Shown: positions 44,461-54,124 of the stretch, piece after piece | Layout of the letters: each line of letters begins with the position of its first letter | Position numbering within the stretch: the stretch's first letter is position 1 | DNA from: BJGV01 sp965205785 | GTDB lineage: Bacteria; Pseudomonadota; Gammaproteobacteria; Burkholderiales; Nitrosomonadaceae | DNA length: 64,000 bases | Reading direction: 5' to 3' | Assembly (NCBI GenBank): GCA_965205785.1 | Contig: OZ242188.1 | Location: 1,612,001 to 1,676,000 of the forward strand | Program-made: the position numbers and the translations under genes | The notes under the pieces: generated by a model | Database searches by the model: none | Seen by the model: the letters and a program-made list of their open reading frames with translations, nothing else | What the model was told of the DNA's origin: nothing

Positions 44461-45627
44461 TTAAACTATTACTGAGCTTATCCGCTTCAACTCTTTGACA
44501 ATAGTTGTTAATGCTTTAAGGAACTCATTGACTTGTTCAAGTGTGTTGTTACTGCCTAAACTTATTCGTACCGCACAACGCGCTAATGTTGGTTCGACTC
44601 CCATAGCATCCAGTACATGACTCTCACCAGGAGTCGCACTTGAGCAGGCGGCGCCACTTGCGACCGCAAACCCCGCTCTTTCTAAACTAGTTACCAAGGT
44701 CTCACCCTCAATATTTTGAAGTGCAAAATAACAAGTATTTGGTAAACGGTTTGCATGCATACCAAAGATTATGGCGTCCATTTCAACCAATCTTTTCTCT
44801 AGGTGTGTACGCAATTTTAAAATATGTGTAGTGTTTTTTTCTATTCGTATTTTAGATAACTCACAAGCTTTACCAAAGCCAACTATGGCTGGTACATTTT
44901 CTGTTCCTGAGCGCAATCCATTTTCATGGCCACCACCAAATATTTGGGGTTTAAGTATAAGCTCTTTATCCATAATCAGCGCTGCAGCGCCTTTCGGCCC
45001 ATATATCTTATGAGAAGAAATTGTCATAGCATGTACATTGAGAGAAGCAAAACAAACTGGTATTTTTCCAAAGGCTTGAATCGCATCAGTATGTATCAAG
45101 GCCTTTAGTTTCTTAGCTTTTTCCGCAATAGTTGCTACCTCCTGAATTACTCCAGTTTCATTATTAGCTAACATAACAGATACTATACTTGGAGATTTCT
45201 CTGACAGGGCTTTATCAACATCACTCATGATTACACTCCCGAACTCATCAACCATAAGTTGTCGTAAATCTAATTTTTCATTAGTATTTTGTGTCAACTC
45301 CTTAGCAGGATATAAAACACAGGGATGTTCAATAGCGCTAACAATAATCTGTAAAGTTTTTAGGTTTCCTGTTGCTCCCTGAATAAATAGATTATTAGCT
45401 TCTGATCCACTACTGGTAAAAACTACTTGTGAAGGCTGTACTCCGATTGAATCTGCTACCTGTTTTCGTGCTTGATTAATTGCCTGTCTGCCGGCTATCC
45501 CGAGAGCATGGCCACTAGAAGGATTGCCAAATTTATTCTGAAAGAATGGCATCATTGCATCTAATACTTCATCGTCTACTCTGGTGGTAGCATTATGATC
45601 AAAATAAACTTTTTCCATTTTATTCAT
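44461..45627 (-). CDS. Cysteine desulfurase (IscS/NifS class)
   Basis: A PLP enzyme that takes sulfur from cysteine for Fe-S clusters or tRNA thiolation. The N-terminus MEKVYFDHNATT, the PLP lysine K207 in SSHKIYGPK and the active cysteine C328 in ASGAACSSATPGESHVL are present; the long flexible loop after the cysteine marks class I (IscS/NifS). The length is 388 residues. It lies downstream of trmJ, where iscR-iscS-iscU-hscBA-fdx would be in many proteobacteria, but no iscR, iscU or iscA is here. The scaffold partner must be elsewhere. Confidence 0.88.
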   Translation of the reverse strand: MNKMEKVYFDHNATTRVDDEVLDAMMPFFQNKFGNPSSGHALGIAGRQAINQARKQVADSIGVQPSQVVFTSSGSEANNLFIQGATGNLKTLQIIVSAIEHPCVLYPAKELTQNTNEKLDLRQLMVDEFGSVIMSDVDKALSEKSPSIVSVMLANNETGVIQEVATIAEKAKKLKALIHTDAIQAFGKIPVCFASLNVHAMTISSHKIYGPKGAAALIMDKELILKPQIFGGGHENGLRSGTENVPAIVGFGKACELSKIRIEKNTTHILKLRTHLEKRLVEMDAIIFGMHANRLPNTCYFALQNIEGETLVTSLERAGFAVASGAACSSATPGESHVLDAMGVEPTLARCAVRISLGSNNTLEQVNEFLKALTTIVKELKRISSVIV

Positions 45628-45796
45628 ATGTAGTAGGTGTCTTTGACGCTTTTTTGGTCAGAATATTAATTTATTTTCCTAATCAAAGCTATAGTCTTTA
45701 TGTTAGAGGACCATTGACCTATTAATGACGTTTATCTTGTAGCTTAATAATAATTTCAATACAGTATTGATAGAAGGCTCATAACGTATATTTTTC

Positions 45797-46522
45797 TTAT
45801 TTTTGGTTTTTAAAGGAGTTAAGCATTCCACGTAATATACTAATTTCTTTTTTTTCTAAACTTGTACGAGAGTACAAACGGCGAATTCTTTGCATTAAAT
45901 GCTTTGGGCTACTAGGATCAAGAAATCCGCTATTAATCATAGTAATTTCAAAATGTTGGTAAAAAGACTCAATCTCATCGTGACTGGCTAGCGCACCTAA
46001 TGTTGATGAATGTTCTTCAATATTTGGGAGTGCCATACGTAATTCATAAGTTATTACTTGTACAGCACTGGCAAGATTAAGAGAAGAATATGCTGGGTTG
46101 GCTGGAATATGCAATATAAATTGACACTTACTTACCTCTTCTGAGGTAAGCCCAGACATCTCTGTTCCAAAGACTAATGCGACTGGAGATTTCCTGGCTT
46201 GACCGAGAATTTTTTTTGCACCCTGATGCGCGTCAAATATATCAAGTGAGATATTTCGCTTACGGGCTGTAACAGCAGCTGCGAGAGTGGTGCCATTTAA
46301 AGCCTCATTAAGATTTGTACAGACTTTTGTACTATTAAGTATATTCCAAGCACCAGCAGATCGTCTTTCTGCTTCTTTATCCGGAAAAGATTTAGGATTT
46401 ACCAGATAGAGTGACTCCAACCCCATTGTTTTCATAGCTCTTGCTACTGCGCCTATGTTTCCGGGATGACTTGGGCGGCTCAATATCACACGTACGTTGT
46501 CAAGCGGACACGGAGGAATCAT
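45797..46522 (-). CDS. trmJ: tRNA (cytidine/uridine-2'-O-)-methyltransferase TrmJ
   Basis: A SPOUT methyltransferase that methylates the ribose at position 32 of tRNA. The N-terminus has VRVILSRPSHPGNIGAVARA, and the SAM-binding knot lies near residues 115-150 with LVFGTEMSGLTSEEV and IPANPAYSSLNLASAVQV. The 241 residues are normal. It lies divergent to suhB, a conserved pair. Confidence 0.93.
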   Translation of the reverse strand: MIPPCPLDNVRVILSRPSHPGNIGAVARAMKTMGLESLYLVNPKSFPDKEAERRSAGAWNILNSTKVCTNLNEALNGTTLAAAVTARKRNISLDIFDAHQGAKKILGQARKSPVALVFGTEMSGLTSEEVSKCQFILHIPANPAYSSLNLASAVQVITYELRMALPNIEEHSSTLGALASHDEIESFYQHFEITMINSGFLDPSSPKHLMQRIRRLYSRTSLEKKEISILRGMLNSFKNQK

Positions 46523-46570
46523 ATTAGAATGCCATCTTCATGAATAATTTAGACTCGTTTCAGGACTAAT

Positions 46571-47377
46571 ATGCATCCGATGCTTAATACTGCAGTTAAG
46601 GCGGCACGTCGTGCCGGTGGAATAATTAATCGCGCCGCGCAGAATCTTGATTTATTACACGTTTCACGCAAAGCGCATAGTGATTTTGTCAGTGAGGTAG
46701 ATAGTAAAGCGGAAGATACCATTATAAATATTCTTTTAGAAGCTTATCCTAGGCACTCTATTTTAGCAGAAGAAAGTGGTGCGACAGGTGATCAGAATAA
46801 ATCTGAATATAAATGGATTATTGACCCACTTGATGGTACTACTAATTTCCTCCATGGTTTTCCTCAGTATTCAATTTCTATTGCATTACAACATAGAGGC
46901 GTCTTAACACAGGCTGTAGTTTATGACCCTGTTGGAGATGAGCTATTTACTGCTAGTCGTGGACGTGGTGCCTTTCTCAATGATCATAGATTACGCGTGA
47001 GTAAACGTAATCAACTCTCTGAGTGTTTGATAGGAACAGGTCTTCCATTTAGAGAGCTTACCCATATGAACACCTATCTTGCTATGCTTAAGGACATAAT
47101 ACCTAGAGTTGCAGGTATTCGTCGTCCCGGATCTGCTGCATTAGACTTAGCCTATGTTGCAGCTGGGCGATATGATGGTTTTTGGGAGCTACAGTTGTCA
47201 CCATGGGATATGGCAGCCGGTTGTTTGCTTATTACAGAGGCAGGAGGGCTTGTAGGTGATCTAGAAGGTAATGATACTTATATGGAGAGTGGGCACATTA
47301 TTGCCGGGAATCCAAAAATATTTGGACAACTTTTACAAGTAATTGCGCCACATTTAACTCAGGAATTAATAGTTTGA
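46571..47377 (+). CDS. suhB: Inositol monophosphatase family protein SuhB
   Basis: A Mg-dependent phosphatase of the IMPase family; in E. coli SuhB also takes part in rRNA antitermination complexes. The metal ligands lie in LAEESG (about residue 73), DPLDGTTNFLHGFPQYS (about 91) and SPWDMAAGCLLITEAGG (about 217). The 268 residues match E. coli at 267. The gap to trmJ is 48 bases, which must hold both promoters. Confidence 0.93.
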   Translation: MHPMLNTAVKAARRAGGIINRAAQNLDLLHVSRKAHSDFVSEVDSKAEDTIINILLEAYPRHSILAEESGATGDQNKSEYKWIIDPLDGTTNFLHGFPQYSISIALQHRGVLTQAVVYDPVGDELFTASRGRGAFLNDHRLRVSKRNQLSECLIGTGLPFRELTHMNTYLAMLKDIIPRVAGIRRPGSAALDLAYVAAGRYDGFWELQLSPWDMAAGCLLITEAGGLVGDLEGNDTYMESGHIIAGNPKIFGQLLQVIAPHLTQELIV

Positions 47378-47448
47378 AGCAAGCAATATTGCAGGGCTAA
47401 GATTGTGTAATTTAGTCACAATAGTATTTCTTAAATATTATCTTTTTT

Positions 47449-50016
47449 ATGTCTAAAAAGCATACTCCAATGATGCAGCAATATTTGCGTCTTAAGTCGC
47501 AACACCCTGAAACTTTAATGTTTTATCGAATGGGTGATTTCTATGAGTTATTTTTTGATGATGCAGAAATGGCTGCAAAATTATTAGATATTACTTTGAC
47601 TAAGCGTGGCATATCAGCCGGAATACCCGTAAAGATGGCAGGCGTCCCGTATCATGCAGTTGAGCAGTATCTGGCTAAGCTTGTAAGGCTCGGCTTATCA
47701 GTAGCAATCTGTGAGCAGGTTGGTAATCCTAATACCACTAGTAAAGGACTAGTAGAGCGTGAAGTAACACGTGTCATTACACCAGGCACATTGACTGACA
47801 CGGCGTTGCTGGAAGAAAAGCAGGATTGTATTTTACTTGCTCTGGACCTACACGATGGAGTCTTAGGCTTGGCATGGTTAAATTTGGCAGCAGGTGATTT
47901 TCGTGTAATGGAGACATTGTCCCATAACTTACCAAATGAGCTGGAAAGAATAAGACCTGCAGAGATACTTTTGTCTGAATCATTTGATGCCTCATATCTG
48001 ACTAATGGAATAGGTGTTTTGAAACGTCTGCCTTCATGGCAGTTTGATACAGAAGTTGCAATTCGGAAGCTTGCTGAGCAGTTTCAAACTCATGACCTTT
48101 CTGGTTTTGGCTGTGATGGACTATATCCATCATTGAGTGCAGCAGGTGCATTACTTGATTATGTTTTTCTTACACAGAGTGCAAATGTAGTTCATGTCAA
48201 ATCTCTACGAGTTGAACGAGCCAGCACCTATGTACAAATGGACGCTGTTACTCGGCATAATCTAGAAATATCAGAGACTATAAGAGGAGAGAGATCGCCT
48301 ACATTACTATCATTGCTGGATACTTGTTCAACCAATATGGGTAGTCGTTTGTTGAGACATTGGTTGCATCATCCATTGCGTGATCAGATCAAGATACAAC
48401 GACGACTTGAAAACGTATCTACACTGATCGGGAAACCAGAATCAGAGTCATATCTGATAGTAAGAGAGTGCTTAAAGAAGATAGTCGATATTGAACGCAT
48501 ATCCACCCGTATTGCTGTTAAATCAGTTCGCCCAAGAGATTTATCAGGCTTACGCGATAGCCTCAGAGGATTACCCGAGATTGTTTCTTTACTTTATGAG
48601 TATTCTAGTAAGCATATGGCCACGTTAGCACAAGCCATGACTCCTGAAATAGAGCTTCTTAGTTTATTGGAGAATGCACTATATGATGAGCCTAATACAA
48701 TGTTGCGCGATGGTAACGTAATAGCAGATGGCTATGATAAAGAGTTAGATGAATTGCGTTCTATACAAAATAATTGTGGCGAATTTTTATTAGAGCTTGA
48801 ATTAAGAGAAAAAGCCCGTACTAATATTTCGAGTCTCAAAGTTGAATATAATCGAGTACACGGATTTTATATCGAAGTAACTAATGCACACAAAGAGAAA
48901 ATCCCAGAAGATTATAGTAGGCGCCAGACTTTAAAAAACGCAGAACGTTATGTCACTTCTGAACTGAAAACATTTGAAGATAGGGCGCTGTCGGCAAAAG
49001 ACCGTTCTCTGACACGTGAGAAATTATTATTTAATAATCTAATAGACACTCTACTGTCATATGTTAGCCATTTACAACGAGTTGCATTAAGTGTTTCTGA
49101 ATTAGATGTGCTTGCGACATTTGCTGAGCGCGCATTAACACTTAATTACACTATTCCAGAATTTACTAGTGAAACTACTATAAAAATTAAGGAGGGTCGG
49201 CATCCTGTTGTAGAAAACCAAGTAGATAATTTTGTTGCAAATGACGTGGAGCTCAATGATGAGCGTAAGATGCTCGTTGTAACTGGTCCTAATATGGGTG
49301 GGAAATCAACATATATGAGGCAAGTTGCACTGATTACATTGCTTGCACATTGTGGTAGCTTTGTTCCTGCTAAAAGTTTATCTATTGGCCCACTTGATCA
49401 GATTTTTACACGAATTGGTGCGTCTGATGATCTTGCAAGTGGTCGTTCTACATTCATGGTAGAAATGACTGAAGCTGCAAATATTCTGCACAATGCTACT
49501 TCACAAAGTTTAGTTCTAATGGATGAAATAGGGCGTGGTACCTCAACTCTCGATGGATTAGCATTGGCCTTTGCAATCGCGCAATGTTTGTTAGAAAAAA
49601 ATCGTAGTTATAGCCTCTTTGCCACCCATTATTCAGAGCTATCAAGGCTAGTCGAAAAATTCAGCCAGGCTGCCAATATCCATTTTGATGCTGTAGAGTA
49701 TAAAAAACGGATTACATTTCTTTACGCAGTAAATGAAGGGTCAGTTAGTCAGAGTTATGGTCTTCAGGTTGCAGCATTAGCTGGAATACCGGAGTCAGTG
49801 ATTCTAGCTGCAAAGGAATATCTGGCCAAATTCAAAATAGAAAGTTTAAATGGGGATTTATTTACTGCAGAAATGTTTGATTCTGCCAAAGAGGAGAATA
49901 CCGAGGAGCATCAGGTTCTTTCATTACTATCTGAGATAGTGCCAGATGAATTAAGCCCAAAGGAAGCGTTAGAAAAGCTTTATATTTTAAAAAAATGTTT
50001 GAAAAAGATTGAGTAA
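47449..50016 (+). CDS. mutS: DNA mismatch repair protein MutS
   Basis: Recognises mismatches and starts repair. The mismatch-binding motif is in FYRMGDFYELFF near residue 25. The connector, lever and clamp domains occupy the middle. The ATPase has Walker A TGPNMGGKSTYMRQ near 615, Walker B LVLMDEIGRGTSTLDG, and FATHYSEL. The 855 residues match E. coli at 853. An intact mutS argues against the relaxed repair seen in some reduced symbionts. Confidence 0.96.
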   Translation: MSKKHTPMMQQYLRLKSQHPETLMFYRMGDFYELFFDDAEMAAKLLDITLTKRGISAGIPVKMAGVPYHAVEQYLAKLVRLGLSVAICEQVGNPNTTSKGLVEREVTRVITPGTLTDTALLEEKQDCILLALDLHDGVLGLAWLNLAAGDFRVMETLSHNLPNELERIRPAEILLSESFDASYLTNGIGVLKRLPSWQFDTEVAIRKLAEQFQTHDLSGFGCDGLYPSLSAAGALLDYVFLTQSANVVHVKSLRVERASTYVQMDAVTRHNLEISETIRGERSPTLLSLLDTCSTNMGSRLLRHWLHHPLRDQIKIQRRLENVSTLIGKPESESYLIVRECLKKIVDIERISTRIAVKSVRPRDLSGLRDSLRGLPEIVSLLYEYSSKHMATLAQAMTPEIELLSLLENALYDEPNTMLRDGNVIADGYDKELDELRSIQNNCGEFLLELELREKARTNISSLKVEYNRVHGFYIEVTNAHKEKIPEDYSRRQTLKNAERYVTSELKTFEDRALSAKDRSLTREKLLFNNLIDTLLSYVSHLQRVALSVSELDVLATFAERALTLNYTIPEFTSETTIKIKEGRHPVVENQVDNFVANDVELNDERKMLVVTGPNMGGKSTYMRQVALITLLAHCGSFVPAKSLSIGPLDQIFTRIGASDDLASGRSTFMVEMTEAANILHNATSQSLVLMDEIGRGTSTLDGLALAFAIAQCLLEKNRSYSLFATHYSELSRLVEKFSQAANIHFDAVEYKKRITFLYAVNEGSVSQSYGLQVAALAGIPESVILAAKEYLAKFKIESLNGDLFTAEMFDSAKEENTEEHQVLSLLSEIVPDELSPKEALEKLYILKKCLKKIE

Positions 50017-50076
50017 TTTAAAGGTAAATGGCTTTCTCAATTCAATTCCTGCATTTTAGATATAAGATAGTAAGCA

Positions 50077-50538
50077 TTATTCATGGACATGCCCATGAGA
50101 GATCTCTTCTTCAGTAGCAGGTCGGACACCAGTAACGGTACAATCAAAATGTAAGTTCATACCAGCTAGAGGGTGATTTCCATCAACAATTACCTTGTCC
50201 TCAGTAATATCAGTAATAGTATAGATAAGCGTAATTTTAGAACTTTCTTCTTCTCCTTCAAATTGCATTCCAACCTTTATGTTATCAGGGAATGCGTCAC
50301 GAGATTCTATCCGAACTAAATCACCTTCATACTCACCAAAATGATTTTTAGGTGACATCATAATGCTACAAGAGTGACCTACTTCTTTATTTTGTAGTTC
50401 CTCTTCAACAATAGGGAAGATTTCATCATAACCACCGTGCAGGTAACTAACCGGGGATTCCGTTTTCTCCATAGTTTTACCCACAGAGTCTAGTAATACA
50501 TAATCAATCGATACAACCATATTTTTTTCTATTTTCAT
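50077..50538 (-). CDS. slyD: FKBP-type peptidyl-prolyl isomerase SlyD
   Basis: A cytosolic prolyl isomerase and chaperone, in E. coli also a nickel-binding helper for hydrogenase. The FKBP domain (MVVSIDYVLLDSVGK, then the conserved VDGNHPLAGMNLHFDCTV) encloses the insert-in-flap domain at about 70-120. The C-terminal tail is short (EEISHGHVHE), with three histidines in place of the long metal-binding tail of E. coli. It is convergent with mutS. Confidence 0.9.
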   Translation of the reverse strand: MKIEKNMVVSIDYVLLDSVGKTMEKTESPVSYLHGGYDEIFPIVEEELQNKEVGHSCSIMMSPKNHFGEYEGDLVRIESRDAFPDNIKVGMQFEGEEESSKITLIYTITDITEDKVIVDGNHPLAGMNLHFDCTVTGVRPATEEEISHGHVHE

Positions 50539-50557
50539 ATCATTAAAACTATAAAAT

Positions 50558-51166
50558 TTAACTATAGGATATCAGCCTACGGATAGGAGAGAAACTTCGT
50601 CTATGTACTATTGATACCCCATGAATATGTAATGCTTCTAAATGTTTTTTTGTTGGGTATCCTTTGTGTTGTTCAAAACCATAATTTGGGAAAGTATTGT
50701 GTAGGCAGTACATTTCAGCATCACGCGCTGTTTTGGCAAGAATAGATGCTGCAGAAATTTCTTGTACCAAACAATCACCCTTAATAATAGTTTGTACTTG
50801 AAGGTTTAGTTTAGGGCTATGTATTCCATCTACCAATACTTTACTAGGTAGAAAAGGTAAACTTTCAACAGCCCGCTTCATTGCCAGTAAGCTTGCTTGT
50901 AGAATATTCAATCTATCGATTTCTTCTACGGATGCTGAAGCAACTGCCCATGCCATTGATTTCTTTTTAATTAAATATGCTAGTTTATTTCGTTTCTTTT
51001 CGTTAAGTTTTTTGGAATCAGAGATCCCTTCTATTTTGTTATCTGGATTGAGTATTACGCAAGCAGCAAATACTGGTCCTGCTAATGGACCTCTTCCGGC
51101 TTCATCCACACCGCCTATCAAATTATATAGTGAGTTTGATGATTCTTGACTCAAATTTTTGCCCAA
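50558..51166 (-). CDS. rnhB: Ribonuclease HII
   Basis: Cuts RNA in RNA-DNA hybrids and at single ribonucleotides in DNA. The active site begins GGVDEAGRGPLAGPV (D21, E22), with further acidic residues in VLVDGIH and ASILAKTARDAEM. The 202 residues are normal. No in-frame ATG exists before the catalytic motif, so initiation is at TTG (51166) or another TTG or GTG slightly downstream; no ribosome binding site decides it. In most proteobacteria lpxA and lpxB lie between fabZ and rnhB; here the gap is 54 bases. Confidence 0.93.
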   Translation of the reverse strand: MGKNLSQESSNSLYNLIGGVDEAGRGPLAGPVFAACVILNPDNKIEGISDSKKLNEKKRNKLAYLIKKKSMAWAVASASVEEIDRLNILQASLLAMKRAVESLPFLPSKVLVDGIHSPKLNLQVQTIIKGDCLVQEISAASILAKTARDAEMYCLHNTFPNYGFEQHKGYPTKKHLEALHIHGVSIVHRRSFSPIRRLISYS

Positions 51167-51220
51167 TATGAAAATTTTAATATAAATAAATTTATATTAT
51201 TCTTTTAGTAAAAGTACGAT

Positions 51221-51655
51221 TTATATACCTTTCATTGTGCACATTAATTTAGCTTCGGTAGCAACTTGACCATCTACTTCTGCTTTAGCTGCATATTTTA
51301 ATACGCCTTTAATTTGTCTTTCTATGCTTACTTTTAATATTAGCTGATCTCCCGCATAGACAGGTTTCTTAAAACGTGCTTGATCTATACCAACAAAATA
51401 ATATACAGAGTCATTATCAACTTTTAGATCTAAAGTTTTCAACGTAAGTAGTGCTGCAGCCTGTGCAAGAGCTTCTATGATTAATACTCCAGGCATAATT
51501 GGATGATGGGGAAAATGGCCTGAAAAAAATGGCTCATTAATAGTAACATTCTTTAGCGCAACAATTTCTTTACCAGGCTCACATGATAGTACTCGATCCA
51601 CTAGAAGAAGTGGATATCGATGAGGGAGGTATTTCAGTATTTCATGTATGTCCAT
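51221..51655 (-). CDS. fabZ: 3-hydroxyacyl-[acyl carrier protein] dehydratase FabZ
   Basis: Dehydrates 3-hydroxyacyl-ACP in fatty acid elongation. It starts MDIHEILKYLPHRYPLLLVD, the family signature. The catalytic histidine is H47 in FSGHFPHHPIMPG and the glutamate E61. The 144 residues are standard. Usually lpxD lies upstream and lpxA downstream, since all share 3-hydroxyacyl-ACP; both are gone here, leaving FabZ with only its fatty acid role at this locus. Confidence 0.95.
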   Translation of the reverse strand: MDIHEILKYLPHRYPLLLVDRVLSCEPGKEIVALKNVTINEPFFSGHFPHHPIMPGVLIIEALAQAAALLTLKTLDLKVDNDSVYYFVGIDQARFKKPVYAGDQLILKVSIERQIKGVLKYAAKAEVDGQVATEAKLMCTMKGI

Positions 51656-51727
51656 AGCTATTCCTTAATAATCGATTATTCTGTAATTTTACGATAGTTT
51701 GGGTAATATGTTTTCTTTCTTTTGGCT

Positions 51728-54121
51728 TTAAAATTGTTGACCGAAAAGAAACTGGAATGGTTGTAATCTGTCCCCTTGCTTTTTATTGATTGCTTTCGCC
51801 AAACTCACTTTAAGTGGCCCCATTGGAGAGATCCAGGAAACAGAAATTCCAGCAGAATATCGTAACCCCTCGTTCTTTGGAAAAATGCCGTTTGGACCAA
51901 ATACCGTGCCTGCATCAAGGAATGTTCCTAGCCGTATGGATCTGTCATTTGTTAGGCCAGGCATTGGGAATAAAATTTCTGCACTTCCTACTACAAGTTT
52001 ATTTCCGCCTAACGCTCTAAAGGAGTCATCGCGTGGACCCAGTGAACTTATTCTGTAACCACGAACTGTACGATTTCCTCCAGCAAAAAAGTTTTTAAAG
52101 AAGGGTAGGTCTCTTCCATCATAACCGTCCCCATATCCCAATTTTGTATTTAGTAGTAAGGTGAAATTTTTGGAAATAGGATGGTAGTATTTAGCTTCAT
52201 AGTTTATTTTGTAGTATTTAAGATCTCCTATTGGTACACTTACTTCTCCAAATACCCTATGTAGTATTCCCTCAGTTGGCCAGATTGCGCTATCTCTCGC
52301 ATCACGCTGCCATCTTATAGTTGCTGGAAAATTGGTAGTAGGGTTTCCAAATACTGCTATAAAATTTCTGTTACGTGTGGGGCTTAAAGGGGATAAATCA
52401 AGATCTGATACTTCAGCTCCTATTCCGACAAAGACTGAGTCTGTTTCATTAACTGGGAGGCCAAAACGGAGTCCCGCACCTGTAGTAGTTGATTTAATAT
52501 TTGCTACAGCATTTAGGTTACTAGTATTCAGACTGCGACGGTAAAGATCAAATCCTGCAGTTATTCCATCAATAGTAAAATAAGGGTCAGTAAATGATAA
52601 AGAGAATTCTTTCCTAACGGCGCCTGTATTTGCTCTAAGAGAAACAAACTTCCCGGTACCAAATATATTATTCTGTGAAATATTCCCACTCAGTATTAGT
52701 CCTTCCTGTTGGGAAAAACCCAGACCAAACATTATGTTTCCGGTTGGCCTCTCTTTAACATCGACATTAACATCAATTTTATCTGTGGCATCAGCAACTG
52801 ATGGAGTTTCTACATTAACAGCCGAGAAATATTTCAGTTTGTCTATACGTACTTTAGAACGATTTATTTTAGCTGTTGAATACCATCCGCCTTCAAGTTG
52901 GCGCATTTCTCTCCGTATAACTTCATCACGAGTACGATCATTACCAGATATAGTGATTCGTCTTACATAAACTCTACGACCCGGATCAATGAAGAAAGTA
53001 AAAGCTACCTCACGTTTTTCTTTATCTTGTTCTGGTGATGCATTGACATTAGCAAACCCGTATCCATCATCACCTAATCGGTCTGTAATAAGTTTAATCG
53101 ATTCGGTTAGTTTCTTTCGTGAGAATACGTCGCCCGCACCAATTACTACAAGTTCACGTAATTCTTCCTCTGGGACTGGCATATCACCTGCTAGTTTGAT
53201 CCCAGAAATTTTGTATTGAGGACCTTCAATTATATTTGTTGTAATATAAATATCTTGCATATCAGGTGTTACAGAAACCTGGGTTGAATCAATAGTAAAC
53301 TCTAAATAACCACGATCAAGGTAATGTGAGCGCAATGTTTCTAGATCAGCAGATAGTTTTTGTTTTGAGTATTGATCGTCACTAGTAATCCAAGTCAGAA
53401 GCCCTGGAGTCCTGAGATTAAACAGACCAACTAGTTCTCTTTCTCTGAATGATTTGTTGCCAACGATATTTATCTTCCGAATCTTCGCAACTTCTCCTTC
53501 ATCAATACTAAAGTTAAGGCCAACACGATTACGTTCAAGAGGGGTGATAGTAGTAGTAACTTTCACAGCATACCTACCTTTACTTATATACTGTTGTTTC
53601 AGTGTTTGTTCGGCCCTCTCCAATAACGCACGATCAAAAATACGTGAGACGGCTAGGCCTGACTGTCTTAATCCAGATTTAAGCTTATCTGGCTCAAATT
53701 CATCTACACCAACAATACTAATTTCTGCAATAGCTGGTCGTTCTTGTACTATTACTAGCAGAACTCCATTTTCAGATTCCAATCGAACGTCTTTAAAAAA
53801 ACCAGTAGCATAAAGTGCCTTGATTGCATCCGCTGCTTTTTCTTTGGTTAAGGAGTCACCAACCTTTATAGGAAGATAATTAAATACAGTTCCTGCTTCC
53901 GTTCGCTGTATTCCCTCAACTCGTATATCTTCAACTATGAAAATTTTCTCTTTTGTATTTTCAACTATTGGCTGTTTTTCAGCTGTATCTCCAAAAGTTG
54001 GTGTCTCGTCAGTCAATAAATTTATTGGTTCATCATCCAATAAATCAATAGATGGCTCTTCTGCCAATAAACATGAGGAATAAAAGAAAAAAATAAGTAC
54101 AACAAGGTCCCTAATTTTCAT
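51728..54121 (-). CDS. bamA: Outer membrane protein assembly factor BamA
   Basis: Core of the Bam machine that inserts beta-barrel proteins into the outer membrane. A signal peptide (to about residue 20, SSCLLAEE) is followed by five POTRA domains (about 50-440; the first begins IFIVEDIRVEGIQRTEAGTV) and a C-terminal barrel ending in a terminal phenylalanine (FLFGQQF), the barrel signal. The RGYRISSLGPRD segment near residue 678 is the conserved VRGF-like lid motif. The 797 residues are near E. coli at 810. rseP is 3 bases upstream, but skp and lpxD are missing downstream. Confidence 0.96.
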   Translation of the reverse strand: MKIRDLVVLIFFFYSSCLLAEEPSIDLLDDEPINLLTDETPTFGDTAEKQPIVENTKEKIFIVEDIRVEGIQRTEAGTVFNYLPIKVGDSLTKEKAADAIKALYATGFFKDVRLESENGVLLVIVQERPAIAEISIVGVDEFEPDKLKSGLRQSGLAVSRIFDRALLERAEQTLKQQYISKGRYAVKVTTTITPLERNRVGLNFSIDEGEVAKIRKINIVGNKSFRERELVGLFNLRTPGLLTWITSDDQYSKQKLSADLETLRSHYLDRGYLEFTIDSTQVSVTPDMQDIYITTNIIEGPQYKISGIKLAGDMPVPEEELRELVVIGAGDVFSRKKLTESIKLITDRLGDDGYGFANVNASPEQDKEKREVAFTFFIDPGRRVYVRRITISGNDRTRDEVIRREMRQLEGGWYSTAKINRSKVRIDKLKYFSAVNVETPSVADATDKIDVNVDVKERPTGNIMFGLGFSQQEGLILSGNISQNNIFGTGKFVSLRANTGAVRKEFSLSFTDPYFTIDGITAGFDLYRRSLNTSNLNAVANIKSTTTGAGLRFGLPVNETDSVFVGIGAEVSDLDLSPLSPTRNRNFIAVFGNPTTNFPATIRWQRDARDSAIWPTEGILHRVFGEVSVPIGDLKYYKINYEAKYYHPISKNFTLLLNTKLGYGDGYDGRDLPFFKNFFAGGNRTVRGYRISSLGPRDDSFRALGGNKLVVGSAEILFPMPGLTNDRSIRLGTFLDAGTVFGPNGIFPKNEGLRYSAGISVSWISPMGPLKVSLAKAINKKQGDRLQPFQFLFGQQF

Positions 54122-54124
54122 TTT

